From NCBI GenBank assembly GCA_038373885.1, contig JAWZYV010019498.1, positions 434,001-498,000 on the forward strand: a stretch of 64,000 bases of DNA, in the 5' to 3' direction. Positions 10,450-23,172 of the stretch are shown here, one piece after another. The notes below the pieces were generated by a model, which did not search any database, was not told the origin of the DNA, and was given only the letters and a program-made list of their open reading frames with translations. The stretch comes from Cheiracanthium punctorium (Eukaryota > Arthropoda > Arachnida > Araneae > Cheiracanthiidae). How positions within the stretch are numbered: position 1 is the first letter of the stretch; every line of letters begins with the position of its first letter. A program made the translations under genes and the position numbers.

Positions 10450-12290
10450 TACACGGGAAAGTAATACCGGTTTAGTTTTGATATTAAATTTTAAAAAAAA
10501 CAGTTTTTAAAAATTTTTTAATTAAAAAATAGATGTGCCTAAACAACGGGCTTATATTCATTACATTTCAATGCAAAATCTTCAAAGATAACTGTTTTTT
10601 TCTTTCAGGAAATATTTGTGAATAAAGGGTAAGGCCAGCTTCCTTGATGGCGGATTTCAAAATGTACTGACACTGATTTATATTTTCGAGTGCTGCATTT
10701 TGTAGTAAGAATTTTATGGATAACTTTTTGCCTAGATTTGGATATGTGAAAAAAAAATGTTTGCCTACCCTTATCTCCCAATAGGTTACGGATTTTGAAA
10801 AGTTCCCTATTGATCACCTACCTTACAAACCTCAAATTCATACCAAATTTCGTATAACTAGCTCCATTTTTCGTATAACTTTATGGTCGTAGAAGGACGA
10901 ATTATTTTAGATCCGGACATTCACCGATTTATGAAGCAGCAAACAGTTTTACTTAAGTCACTTTTCCATGTTTAAAAATTTCCCGTTATGGTGAACCGTT
11001 AAGGGACCATATAAATATTGAAATTTTAAATTATACATTTTAATTTCATTTTCTGGCATAATGCGGAAAAAGAAGCAAAACTATTTTAGAATACTGATCT
11101 TCAAGCACAGGGTTACAGTCAAGCTCTATGAAAATCTATCTGGGGTAAAAGTTACTAAATCATATATGTGCAGCATGCAGATGTGCAACATAGAGTGTGC
11201 TACGCAAAGTACAGGAAGAGTTTTCTTCACGGGTGCATATTTGGACTGCAGTCGAAGGAATTTATTTAACGCCTATTCATTAAAAAAACTCTTTAGAAAA
11301 TTCTATTTTCAGTATAAGCTATACTGTTATATTAATTTATTGGATACATATATTTAAATGCCCAATCTTCTTTATTGCAATCTATATTCATAAAATAGTT
11401 AATGAAATTGTTAATAAATTTCAAATTAATAAATTACAAAGCTCAAAACTATGTACATTAATTTTTCTCAAATTCATTTAGTATACAATCCCTATTTCGC
11501 AGCTCGAAAAGTGCTCTAACTTTAAGCAGCTGTAACTCTGTGAATTTTGGTCGTAGCAGGACGAATTTTTTATTTTATTTTATTGGGCATGAAATCGTAT
11601 AAAGAAAGTTTTTCTAAATACAACTGATAGGACCGGGAGACCGTATAAAAACGTAAAATTCGTAATTTTTATAGGAATTGATTGATTGGCTTCGATTGTT
11701 TCTGATATAATAGATTATACAATTTAAAGCATTTTTGCAATCGAAACTATGCGTCTCTGACTAACGGTTTAGGAAATAGCCATTGGGAACCGTTAGCATG
11801 GACACCCTGTAGATAAATCTGTCTTCTCACTAATTCAAAGCTCATAGGGTTCCTTCAAAAAGTGTTAATTAATTTAAAGTAGCCTAATCATAAATTATTT
11901 ATCATTAGTATTCATCCATATAGTAAAGTCATTTTTCAAAAGAAATTGTATAATTAAGTACACTTGCTGCGGTTGATTACGAAATGTGAACATTTTTAGT
12001 AAATTAAAAAAAGGTTTAGCAAAATTAAATATATTTTTAATATTTAGAGTGTTAATAAAACAAATAAATACTTACCCTTGTCCTTTTGCATCGAGCAAGA
12101 TTCAGAAGGCTGAAAAGGAAAAATTTTTGGAGAACATTATTATTTTGTTATGTTTTATTTCATTTTTATGCTCTCAGCAAAAGAATATTTTGTCTTCAAG
12201 AAATGATATCATAGCTGGGAATGTCCAGTAAAATAAGTAGTTATTTCTCTTGAAACTGTACGTTGGTGAATATATTTATCAACTGGTTGA
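10450..12290. other. AT-rich DNA with diverged repeat pieces
   Basis: No supported gene. Several phrases recur: gttaagggaccatat at 10998 also occurs near 1195, and tggtcgtag-aggacgaattt occurs at about 10885 and 11548. The stretch gacaccctgtagata near 11799 looks like one end of a Tc1/mariner element with no partner found. An open frame at 11061-11357 (98 codons) has no recognisable motif and is probably chance. Confidence 0.45.
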
Positions 12291-12306
12291 ATTTTCTTAT
12301 GCTGTG

Positions 12307-12537
12307 TGTGTTTTGTGTTTGAGTAGCCAACACGAGTGGCATCTGCCTGTTGGGAGGTGCCTTGGGCGGAGGACTTTTTAAGGGATTCTAAAGCATATCC
12401 CCGTTACATCTGGGGAAAGCCTCCCAAAACTTCAGACAGTTAGACCAACAGCGGCACGATAGGCCTAGACCCGGGACCTTCACACTTCAGCCATCTTCCA
12501 TGTTCAGTGTCTTGGCCGCTCGGCCATGGTGGTGCCC
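12307..12537 (-). mobile_element. tRNA-derived SINE, family S1 copy 1
   Basis: Read on the minus strand, the head at 12537 starts ggcaccaccatggccgagcg. It has an A-box-like tggccgagcgg and a B-box-like ggtcccgggtct, followed by a body ending in a T/G-rich tail. An exact 11-bp duplication, cttatgctgtg, flanks it at 12296-12306 and 12538-12548. The length is 231 bp. A second copy with its own duplication is at 37011-37235 and a fragment is at about 18855-18900. Confidence 0.88.
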
Positions 12538-12742
12538 CTTATGCTGTGCTGTGAAAACAGGATCCTTTATTCAAATATTGCCAAAACCTTCAGTATCAGC
12601 TCTGATCCTGAATAGTCTCACGCCTTTGGATCACTCAAAAATATTTAAAGCACTGTTTTGTTTTAAACAACGCTGAATTAATTTTATAAATATAATTTAG
12701 TATGCTTTGGGGGGGGGGAACTCTTTAAACAATGAAAAATAT

Positions 12743-12856
12743 AAGGGTGGTCAGAAAAAAATCTTCTCCGATTAATGTTCCTTTAGGGGGCTTACCCGTT
12801 TAGGCAATAGAAAGGGAAATTCAGATTTTTCACTTGTGAGAAACGTTGATATTTCT

Positions 12857-12889
<33 letters not shown>

Positions 12890-13760
12890 CAGTTCAACCG
12901 GCATCAAGAGATTGCTCAAGTGATATTAGGGGTGGGGAAAATGAATAGAGGGCTACTTCGCTTCAAATTTTCTACTTTGCCTGGTTTTGGCAGTCGTCGT
13001 CCCTGATACTGAAATTGCCAAACTGAAAGTTGATTGCCGGTGCCCACAGGGACCCGCGCCGGTCAAACGAAAAGTTCCGTACGGTCCCCAAGGTATGGCG
13101 CTTCCCTCAACACATTAAAATAACAGAGCTCTCACAATTGTAGTTACAGTGAAAAGATTTCTAAATATTTGAAAAGCAACGCGTAGTTTTTTTTCTGCGC
13201 AGATTGATCAGAGCATTGAAATACCATAAATTGAGTAAGAACGATACATATATGGTGAAAACATGAACGATAGGTGTGTTGGCTGCGTGAATGATTAGCA
13301 AAGAAGAGCATAATGAAAGACTTATAACGACGTGAGGAAGGAAAGGGAACTTTTTGAAAAATTAGAAGTTTGAACGCGTCCACTATCGCAGAATTCGTTT
13401 CTGCTGTCTACCCCTACGAATTATGCGAAGGGTATCAAAACACCTCTTCTCTGCGTTATCACTGGTCTTTGACAATGCTGATTACCAAGTTTTATGTGAA
13501 CAGCTCTTGTCTACGTGTATCCTTCTAATGCTATTTATGGTTTTTCGATGCGTTGATCAGTTTACGCCGGGAAAGAAGTGGGCGGAACCTTCCGAATTTT
13601 TTTTTTCTTTCATCCTAACCGTAAGAGCTCAATTTTTTAAATTAATCAGTCTCGAACGCATTAATTCGAATAACAATACCTGAGGTTTTATTTCAAGTGG
13701 TCGAGCAGAAAGGCCTCCAAAAGGTTTATAAATTGGGTAAGTGTTTTATGATCACCCTGT
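12743..13760. mobile_element. Foldback-type DNA element, copy A
   Basis: The left end (aagggtggtcagaaaaaa) and right end (ttttatgatcaccctgt) are inverted relatives. The arms around 13140-13240 and 13520-13640 are also inverted copies of each other (gtgaaaagatttctaaata; gattgatcag-gcattgaa). The same arms appear in copy B at 31381-33645. A 32-T homopolymer occupies 12858-12889. No transposase is present. Termini and the TA-like flanks suggest a Tc1/mariner-related non-autonomous element. Confidence 0.65.
12858..12889. repeat. Poly(T) tract, 32 bp
   Basis: An uninterrupted run of T followed by cagttcaaccgg. It could be the tail of a minus-strand retroposon inside the foldback element, or simple slippage. 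Confidence 0.9.
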
Positions 13761-14183
13761 CTAGGACTACAATAAGAACTACTTATATTCATTCTAGTAA
13801 AAAATAAAAAATGAAAGTGTAATAATTTTGAAGATGCACTTTTAAATTCTCCAAAGCGAATCTATAACCATTATATTTAACTGCATAAAAAATTATACTC
13901 AGAAATATTTTAGTATTTTTGACATAATTTGTAAATCATTTGTCAAGAACTGTATAACACAGATTTATTTGAATGTCTTACAGTAATTTATGCTAGACTA
14001 TTAATTGATAAAAAATATTTTGCACATCCTAGGGTATCGATGAAAATTATATTTCAATTTATGCAAAGACATATTGTAGGTAAAATAGGGAGTTGTATCT
14101 GAGATAACTGTTTTAGACTTTAAAACAGGATTCTTGCAATTAAATAAAATCTATTGATTTTGATAGTGAAAATAGAAAATTAA

Positions 14184-14461
14184 CCCATTTGTGCCAAGAT
14201 ATTTTTTGCGACTTTCTTCGATTTTTGCTAATACTAGCAATAATATATAAATTTCTGGTGTCAACTTCTTGAACAAGGGATGATTTCTTTTGCAATCATT
14301 ATGTATAAAAATTGAAATGTCAACAGCCTACTTGGTCATGTTAAAATATTTTGTGGAGTTGAGGTTCAATACTCATGAATAAAGGCTAGGAAAAATAAAT
14401 AACGTTTTAGACTGATAGCGAAAATGCAGTCCCAAAAAAAAGGACACTAGGCATAAATGGG
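14184..14461. mobile_element. piggyBac-like MITE, 278 bp
   Basis: It begins cccatttgtgccaagat and ends in the inverse of cccatttatgcctag. Exact TTAA tetranucleotides flank it at 14180-14183 and 14462-14465. TTAA target choice with CCC termini is characteristic of piggyBac-type elements. It encodes nothing and lies 160 bp beyond the splice donor of the 14621-17056 exon, so it is probably intronic in that gene. Confidence 0.82.
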
Positions 14462-14620
14462 TTAATGGCATAGGATTGTGCGAGTAAAAATTTCGTAATT
14501 ACCTTTAGTAAATTACCACATGTCAAATTATTTGATGCCTAAATAAGAATTTCACAACATGAGCAAGATGCATGCATATTTATGCTTTCTGAAAACAAAG
14601 TATAAATTATTTAAGTTTAC

Positions 14621-17056
14621 CTTGATACGATCGTTCAATCGATTTTGATCTTGAGTGGACATAAGTTTCATTTTGTCATCTAAACTACCTCTTCTGGGAG
14701 CGACCGTTACATACTCTCCTGCATCGATTGCTTCAACTGGTAAACTTTCCCTTCGAAACGGATTTGTGTCTGTTCTGAAGGGATTCGTACCAGATCGTGG
14801 AAGTGTCTGATTGCCAGACCCAGGTTTGTCACGTCTCGTGCGACTTGCTGGTTGAGGAATTTCTGGTGGCTTTGTACGCGGCAATGTAGCTGGAGGTGAT
14901 GGGGTAGTGTTATCGCTCCTAATTACGTTTTGATGTTGTTGCGGAAACTGCCTTAATAAATCTTGGTTTAACAGACCAGCATTTTGACAAGGAATTTGTT
15001 CATTAAGGCTAACATACAAACCGTTTTTATCGTTATCTAATGTAGTATTTTGCATAGTTTCGGTAGGGCGTGGGATAGTTTGTTGCCTATTTGGGGGATT
15101 CTGTCTCTGAACAAAGACAGTTTTGTCATGTGGAAGACTTTCAGGCGTTTGATTGAATTGTTTTTGCATAAGATCCTGTCTGCGACTTTCATCTAAATTA
15201 CCTTCATGAATGAGATGCTGTTGTCCAGAGCTGTCTTGCACGTACCTATTACCAGTTTTTCTTATATTTTCTGGGGGAAACGGCTGGCCATTTAACTGCT
15301 TGGAATGTGCACGTTCAGTTATGTTTTGATGCTTGCTAATCTGATTTTGGTCTTTTTGTTTTTCAGTAGCGAATTCCTGTTGAGTCTGAAACTTATGAGG
15401 ATCCTGATTATGGCTATCTTTTTCAGATGCGGTGGCATTGTTTTCAAATATGACTTGAGGATAATGGAGCAATTCTTGACTAGACTGTTGGGGATGTTGA
15501 GGCTTAGGGACCATCTGCTGCTCAGGAGGTTGCCTCAGCCGTTGATTTCTAGGGGGAGGAGTCATCTGAGAAACATCGGGAGCTTGAGGCCTGAGTGGAA
15601 CAAATTCTTGCACTATTGGGGGCTTCTGAGGATAACTTTGTACTGTTCCTTCCGGTGGAAGGTTTTGATTAGGCTGCGTCAATGGATGCTGAGGTCTCGG
15701 TCTCATTGGATCATTTTGTGGGCCCATCTGCTGCTGGAAATAATCAGCTTCTTTTTCAGTATGATATTTTGGATGCTGCGAGTTGTAATGATCGTCATGT
15801 TGCTGAGATTTTTGCATAGATACCTGCATGTTGTTTACAAGATGCGAATTCATTTCACCTGAGTGTTGCATTCTCTGAATCTCTTGTTGCTGTGAGAAAG
15901 GATGTTGTGGCCTTTGATCAGTAGGTCTCTGGTCAGCTGCAAGCGGTTTCTGAAGCAGCTCTATGGGATGCCCAAACTGTTCATGAGCATATTTTGGTTG
16001 TGGTTGTCCATTTGGGGGCTTAGATCTAGGCTGTTCTACTGGATGTTGGACTCTTTGTTGATCTGAAGAATGCTTTTGGTCATGTAAAGTCCTAGGAGGC
16101 TCAACCAAATTTTGAGATTTTCCGTAGTCATTTTGAGGCCTGTTTTCCAAACTACTAATTTTCTTGTCATCTGTTATTTGGTCTCGATGATTTCTGCTTT
16201 GAATTCTTTGTTGTTCCACAGAAATATTTCTACTTTGTTGAGGAGACTGCTGAATTCTCTCATCTAAAACATTTTGATTTTTTGAGTCAGCTGGATGTTG
16301 AGTCCTTTGCTCCATATGCAATTGAGATTGCTGGGGATCATTTACATAATGATCCCTCTGGTGATCATTTGTTTTATGCTGTTTTTGAACTAGTTGATCT
16401 GGAAATTGTTTATCCAGATGTTCTATAGGATGTTGAGATTTGACCTGACCATTCGGGTGAGGAAACTTTTGCTGGTCGTTTAGATGAGGAAATCTTTGTT
16501 GGTCGCTTGGATGAGGAAACCTTTGTTGATCGCTTGGATGTGGAAACCTTTGTTGATCACTTGGATGTGGAAACCTTTGTTGATCATTAGGATGTTGAAA
16601 TCTTTGTTGCTCATTAGGATGTTGAAATCTTTGTTGATCATTTGGATGTTGAGGTCTAGGAGGTCCACTGGCTCTATGGCCTTTCTGTTGATCAGTCGCA
16701 TGACGGGGTCTCACTTGCTGTGGATGCTGAGGTCTCGGGCTAGAGTTTTGTTGAGGTCCTTGAGGTCTCTGACCTTGAGCATCATTTGGGTATCTCTGTT
16801 GCGGAAGATCAGGTCTTTGCGATGGAAGTGTTCTCTGTTGCATGCGAGGTTTTTGTGAGGGTAGGCTATCAGAGCGACCCCTGGCTGGTGGGAGCCCCTG
16901 CTGCTGCACTGATCCAGCCGGATGCGGTGTTACTTCAGATGCTCTTCGTCGTCTGTCTGCAGGTACTTCATCGTTAGTAACAGAAGGGTCTTTCTTAATC
17001 GTTGATTGCAACTGTGGGTAACGATCTACACATCTAACGCACATCCAGACGTGTTT
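14621..17056 (-). CDS. Internal exon, 812 codons, zinc-finger tail plus Q/P/H-rich disordered region
   Basis: A single exon is open for 812 codons. Its acceptor is ttttccttgcag before 17056 and its donor AAG/gtaaac follows 14621; both boundaries are phase 0. It opens KHVWMCVRCVDRYPQLQ. The W-x-C-x2-C matches the last metal-binding pair of a PHD finger or of a RIM/rabphilin-type finger, so the rest of the finger should be in the upstream exon. About 740 residues follow of low-complexity, probably disordered sequence rich in Gln, Pro, His, Asn and Arg. At codons 136-207 lies a 9-residue repeat (HPNDQQRF-type) in about eight copies. The end is charged, with two NPFR motifs, APRRGSLDDKMKLM and NRLNDRIK. 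A large synaptic or adaptor scaffold (RIM/Fife/Piccolo style) or a PHD-bearing chromatin protein are both possible; I cannot choose. No neighbouring exon is recognised within the window. Long frames on the other strand here are antisense shadows. Confidence 0.85.
16440..16655 (-). repeat. 27-bp coding minisatellite inside the exon
   Basis: About eight head-to-tail 27-bp units encode QHPNDQQRF, then PHPSDQQRF, then diverged forms such as PHPNGQVKS. Units differ mostly at third codon positions and at N/S and Q/P sites, and the frame is kept throughout, so selection or recent expansion has held it in frame. Copy number is a likely length polymorphism. Confidence 0.9.
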
Positions 17057-18812
17057 CTGCAAGGAAAAAGCATCTATTAGCTATATGTATAGATTACTTA
17101 AGAATGGAAATGGAAAGTCCTTAAAACATAATCAAAATATAGTTTGTAGCTCTAGAATATTAGAAGAAATAAAGTTATGGGGTGTTCATTACTGACAGTT
17201 TGTTTAGTTTGAGTCGGTTCAAAAGTTCGTCGAATCAAGCCTGGCTTGATCGCTCACTAATTCGGATAAAGGATAAATTTGATCTGATCTCTCACAGGTG
17301 CCGTACTTACACATGCATGTGAGCTATAAAAGCCCTCGTGGCAAAATCTCAGGCTGGATTGCGCGTGTTTTTTTGTCTCGCTGTTAACGTGCTATGTCAA
17401 TGAGGCATTCATATTTTGAAAAGCGTTATTGAGTTAAATGTATTAATGTGTTCAAGCTTTAATATGTTGTAAGTAATTTGAAATTATGTTTAGAAATGTG
17501 TTATGCTTAAGGGGAACAGGTAACTGAATGCCGGTCACAAAAGTATTTTTTTTAATAGCAATTACATTAGATACTTTAAATTTTAATATTCCCAACGATG
17601 TATTGCTCTTGTCTATTGAAGAAACAGAGGTGTAAGATATCTTACAAGAAGTACCTTATTATAAGCAATATTAGAAGTATGTGAAATCTCTAAGGATTCT
17701 TTTCTCAAAAGATAGATTTTGCAGGCTCATGTTCCTTTTCCTCAATATGTATGAAACTTATTAACTTAATTTTTTAAAGACAGATATATCACTTTAGATT
17801 GCCGTATTAGCATATAATATAACACGACTCCGAAAATTTCCATCAAACTAATTAGAAAATTCCTATTTTTAGACCTCGAATTTAGCGTGAATCAGGTTTT
17901 TAACGGGAAATGAGCAGTCGTATTCAAGCTAATACAGTACATACTTTAACACGGCGGTATGATGGTATGTTGAGAATTAGTAATTTTAGTCAGGAAAGTT
18001 TTGTTAAAAATGCAAATTTAAAAATGATGCTTAAAAAATTGATTTCAGCTTTTATAAATTTCTGCAAAAAATTTGTATCAATTTGAAGCTATCCTTCTAT
18101 GTTACCAAGTCACGCTACTCTCTAATCGACAAAAAAAGGCAAAATATCTTAAGACTTCGGATTCCATCATTTCATTCGCAGTTCGCAAAACCAAGTCACG
18201 TTTACTGGGTCTAAGGATTGAAAGAAGTTGACAGAAGAGACTTTTTTTTTGTATGAAAGATTCAAACAACTGATGGGATAGGTAAAAAGAATTTGTTTTA
18301 GGATGATTTGTAGTCAAATAACATTTATCTTTTTTTTTAGTTGAAATTTTTAAAAATAAAACGTCCTTAATGTAAATTCACATGTAGTTGAATCTTTAAA
18401 AAATGGTGTTTTAGACAGTATTTTTATTTTGATACCCCAAAAAATACGTAGGTTTACAGGTACCTTATAAATATGTTATTCATTGTGTTATATTACGTAC
18501 CTGAAAATTTAATACTGCTAACTAGTAAGCTTGTATGAAAATAAAAATATCCCCACGATGAAAAATTTCTACGGAAAAATGTTACCAAGTAATTATTTAC
18601 TCAGAAAATTTATATTTTACAAATGCCAGGAAGATTGATTATGACGCTGTTTGTTTTTAAACCTTCTAATATCTCTGAACTTTAATGTAGAAATGCAAGT
18701 GCAAAACAGGAGTCAAAATGAGTGGTACTAAAAATTTGATCTTGAGCGTGCGAACGGCAGGGATGAGAATTATATAATTTTATGATGTTTTTATGTTTTT
18801 GTGTTATGACAA
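17057..18812. other. Probable intron upstream of the 812-codon exon
   Basis: A polypyrimidine tract and AG directly abut the exon. I searched the minus strand for a C-x2-C...H finger exon and saw none. The sequence is AT-rich with no clear transposon ends. A block near 17190-17360 is less AT-rich but has no usable frame. Confidence 0.45.
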
Positions 18813-18813
18813 G

Positions 18814-18815
<2 letters not shown>

Positions 18816-18855
<40 letters not shown>
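18816..18855. repeat. (TA)n microsatellite, 40 bp
   Basis: Uninterrupted TA dinucleotides directly abut the SINE fragment at 18856. Confidence 0.95.
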
Positions 18856-18857
<2 letters not shown>

Positions 18858-18900
18858 ACGTATCTGCCTACGGAGGGAGGGTGCCTTGGTCTGAGGACAT
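18856..18900 (-). mobile_element. SINE S1 fragment
   Basis: The phrases atctgcctacgg, gggtgccttggtctgagg and acattttag align in order with the tail-proximal part of the copy at 12307-12537. The tRNA-like head is absent, so this is a 5'-truncated copy. Confidence 0.55.
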
Positions 18901-21690
18901 TTTAGTAAATAATGTAGTAACAAATCCTTGTAGAAAAACGGAAGCTCTTTTCCGTTCGTTTTCAGTAACGTAAAAGCTTAAAATTATTGTTCTTTTAACA
19001 TTTTTAATGTAGAAAATTAGAAAATTTTCGTTTTATCATTCATGTAAATCAATACAACTATAATGATTCAGTCAATATTTGTTGTATGTAGGTAGTGGTT
19101 TTTATGGAACTTTTTTCTAAACATAAACTATGTTAAAGACGAACATATACTAAATTAACCGCAAGAAATTAAAAATCATATGAAATATTTGACAAAATCG
19201 CATTTTGTCAAATTTATGCTAATTAACTTGGCCTTATGAAAATACTGTAACAAAAATAATTACTCAATGTAAAACAATTTTTGAATTTGAAAAATAGAAC
19301 TTATATTTTGGCGACTGTAAATAAAAAAACAAACAACCATCTGGAGTATCCATTAAATAATACATCTGTACTAAACTAATGAAAATACATTTTATGCAAT
19401 GTTGCTTCTACATAGTAATAAAAATATCCTCATGATGGAAAACTGCTACTGAAACTTCAAATATTGTGCTACTTACAATGAAATATTGTTCACACTAGCA
19501 TAACGTGCTTAATTGAGGATGGCCACATTTTCCATTTTTAAAGACTAATTGCTTTTTATTTTCACCCAGAATTTATAAACATTACTTTTAGTATTAACCC
19601 CATGGAAAACAATTAAGGAATATATAAGAAATTAAGACTAAAGAATTTGTAAATTATCTCAAAAATCTTGAAAAGTATTTAGAATATTTTAACTTTTGTT
19701 TTTTTCACTCAGAGCAATCTAAATATGTAAAATTCTGAGAAAGATACAGGATTCCAGTGGGGATCCTTTCAAATATCCATAAAAAATTGAATATTTATTA
19801 TTAAAAAGTTTTTATTAATTTTACATTCTAAAACTAGTTAGCTTTATTAGATTCTTTCTTACATATTAATTCTTTCTTACATATCCGTAAATGAGCTATA
19901 ACTATTTTATACACTTTCACTACGGTTAAGGTACATGATACATTAAATAGCAATAAAATATGTAAATTTAGTAGGAATCAATTCATATTTTTTTTCGGTT
20001 AGAACACCAGCCGACAAAAAAACAGAAAAACTGAAATCAGTAGCACTTTTCCTTCAAAAAATGAAAGTAGAAAGGTAAAATATTAAAGAAAGATGAAAAC
20101 TGCTTTCTTCTGATGAAATTACTGCTGGCGTTCTGACCTTTTATTCTTATACATATGGGTATAGATCACTACTATATGTAGAAAAAAAAGAAAAAGAAAA
20201 ACACCTAATGCACGCGGTGTAAATGCTTCAGGAGAGCGAATTTCCATCAGGATTAACGTCGATCTTATTCCCAATTTCCATTAGGATTAAGGTCACACGT
20301 AAAATGGAAAGTATAATTTGAGACAGATCTTATCCTTTCACTTTTTATTCAATTATTTTTGAAATGTGTATGTGGAGAGCTTAAGGAACAGGTGTTTTCC
20401 CAGATACCGTAAGACTATTACAGTATTTCATTTTAATTTCTTTTATAATTGAAATTCTAGAATAATTATTTTAATATCTTAATATTAATTTTAATATTAA
20501 CTGGAATATTTGTTGTGAACTGAAAAAATGTAATCTTTATGGAACATGTTCAACTCTTGCATAGTCTCTTTATAAATGAATCGTCAAGTTTAAGAAAAAA
20601 AGTTCAAAATTCACGTTTTTGAGAAAACTAACTATGTATAAGTGAGTTTTCATGCAACCTCGAAATTTTTATTCAGACTTCATTCAGAATCCTCTGAATG
20701 AGCAAAGAACAGTAATTCAAAATAATACTTATCTGTTCAAAGTGCTTATGGAGGTGTATATATATATATAAAAAAAAACCAAAAATCCCTTGTTAAAGCT
20801 TATGATGCGTCAGAGGGCTAAAAATAGTAAATTATTTTTTAGTTTAAATTTACTTTCGTTTAGTTTACAGCCAGTGATGCATTTATCTGTTGGTGAATTC
20901 TGTATTGGACAAAAATGCAAACTCGGGAAGTACTTCGTATCTGGTAATATTCTATAGCTACATTCGAAAAATAACGCATATTTTTGCTCTGAAAAATTCC
21001 CAGGCTAACGCCAATATTTTGGATGCGAGATTAGTGTTTAGTTAAAGTTTTTTCCATAACTCAACCCAGGATTAATCTGTTCTCTCTGATTGTTTGAAAA
21101 ATGCAGCGAAGTGGATTCTCCTTCCATAAATTGCACAGTGCTCGGGTTCAGATAGAACTAACATATCTGGTTTTTTTTTTTTTTTTTTTTTTTGTAAGAA
21201 CAACCTACCGTGTTACCAGATCCACTTTTTTAAAGTCTGGATTACGGAAGGGAGTACCAGACTAAAAGTAAAATCTCATGTCTAATTTTTCCTTCAACCC
21301 ATCTATAGTACTGACTAGCTGCGCTACCTGTTGACAGCTTTTGTAACAGTTAGTATAAATGCCTATATTTCTGTGAATGACTTTTTAAGTATTTAATTAC
21401 ATTGAATAGTGTACCTACGTAACTAATACCATTCATGTGCGTGTAAATTCTCATAAATATATCAAAACTGAAGATTATACAAAATTAGGGACATCTAGAA
21501 AAGGTTTAATAAATAATAGGTTTTCAATAGACTAAATCACTGTAATTTTAATGCATTTTTAACACCCAACTCTTAAGCCCCCTCTGATAAATCAGTGTTA
21601 ATTTTAAGAGTACACCTCCTTTGGAATGAAATATACATTTTTATATTAATTTTTTTTTAAGGGAAGGGGAATGTGTATTTGATTAGATAA
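18901..21690. other. AT-rich DNA with no supported gene
   Basis: No coding or RNA feature over about 2.8 kb. It contains a short (TA)n at about 20756 and a 23-T tract at 21171-21193. Small local duplications occur, for example gattctttcttacatatta followed at once by ttctttcttacatatccg near 19850. Confidence 0.5.
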
Positions 21691-21692
21691 TT

Positions 21693-23172
21693 CCCCAGTA
21701 GCAATGACTGCTCGTTTTCTGCATGGGAGTTCATACACTCATCGTTAACTCACCGACTGATCGAATTAAGACATCGGCAAGAGCACTTTTGATTTTCTGC
21801 AATAGATGAATTTTTATTCATGCATAGAAGTGATCTAGACGAGCAATTTCGCCGATGAGAAACCGACAAACAATTTTTTTATCCGAAACTGCAGCTTTAT
21901 AGTCATCGGGCCTTACAGGTGTTCCGGTGGTTTACATTTTACCTAAATTCCTATAAATATTTGCGTAACTTAGATGTGCCTTTGCATTATCAAAGGGAAA
22001 TTTCGAACAATTCTTGAATTAATCGCATAATTTACTTCAAATTTCTTATATTGAGGTTGGGCCAGGGCAGGTGGGTGGTATCCCCCCCTTGCCCCCTCCC
22101 ACAAAATTTAAATTTGAAAAGAAATATTTACAAAAAAATGTAAGTGTTTATTATATAAAATCGTTTGTAATATTTAAATAATTTAAAAAAATGCGTTTAC
22201 AAAAAGAAAAGAAAATCTATTTTAGCGTCAGCTGCATTATAAGAGTAACGGAAACTTCATTAAAATGAGCAAATCTTTTGAAACCTCCTTAATGTAAACA
22301 GCAAGAAGAGAAATCATTTAATTTTTAAAAGTTATCCAAGAAATATGAAAGTTAAAATCACACTAAAATTCCTGTACAATTTGCAGTATTGTTTTTTAAT
22401 TATTAATTTAAAATTTGAAGCCACAGCTACCAACTTGGTCGGCAGAACCAACCTTCAAGCCTTTCACGGCAGCTGTGGAGTTTATTTAAAAAAAAAAAAA
22501 ATATTTATAGCTTTCAGGACAACGCGGGCAGCTTGTGTCCCACGCAGGGGAGCTGTCGTATAGTGGTCATAGCAGATTTAATTATTAATTTTGAATGTTT
22601 TTGCTACTTACATACATTGGTAAAAAGTGAAATTAATTTCTTACCAATCGAATAATTTGACTATTATTAGTAATGGCTGAACAGCACTTTCTAAAAATTT
22701 CACCCCCCAAGTCCCAATCTGAGACTAAAATAACCGCTACTTCGATATTTGGCTTATACATGACATGTCTGGATGGCCTTGCGGTAGAGCATCAGTCTGT
22801 GATTGAGTACGCTCAGGGTTCGGGCCTGATAGAGACAGAATTAAAAAAAAAATTTTTTTCAGAAAAACGGAAAATTAGCATCCGAAAAACGAAAACATAA
22901 TAAACAGAACGGGCGTTTTTTTTGAAAATTTTGCTGCCAGTCGTTTATTTTTTATTAACAAATATATTTTAAACAGTTTATCGGTTTCTTTTCGTTATTT
23001 CATCGTAGTCATCGGGAAACGATGAACGGCTTTATGGCCCCCCGAGCGGACATTTTGTACCAGTTGATGAAATTTGCCCTTTTTTGTTTGAAAAGCCGTG
23101 ATCGGCTATTGTCCCTTCTCCTCGGATTAAACTCACCTGCCTCTCATCGACCGATGGGTATTGCTACTAGGG
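21693..23172. mobile_element. CCC/GGG element with CATCG/CGATG arrays
   Basis: The termini are inverted: left CCCCAGTAGCAA, right (inverse) CCCTAGTAGCAA. The 2-bp sequence TT flanks both ends. The outer 240 bp on the left and 180 bp on the right hold about a dozen CATCG, CGATG or GATCGG motifs in both orientations, a density far above expectation. The interior is later debris, including a tRNA-like SINE at 22768. No transposase is visible, so it is non-autonomous or gutted. It shares terminal design with the elements at 59687 and 52055. Confidence 0.6.
22768..22850 (+). mobile_element. Short tRNA-derived SINE or tRNA pseudogene
   Basis: The stretch tctggatggccttgcggtag resembles a tRNA A box, and cagggttcgggcctgat resembles a B box 35-40 bp later. 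An A-rich run (aattaaaaaaaaaa) follows at once. The arms do not pair well enough for a functional tRNA. No clear target duplication was found. It is a different family from S1. Confidence 0.5.

Noticed and set aside
11061..11357. 98-codon ORF as a gene
   Set aside because: No motif, no splice or promoter support, and its composition is as expected from AT-rich DNA.
15305..15862. Long plus-strand frame of 185 codons
   Set aside because: It is antisense to the 812-codon exon and reflects that exon's codon bias; the splice sites support only the minus strand. The same holds for the frames at 16484-16858 and 16786-16977.
16480..16701. Minus-strand frame with INKGF-type repeats
   Set aside because: It is the 27-bp repeat read out of frame; the main frame is open for 812 codons.
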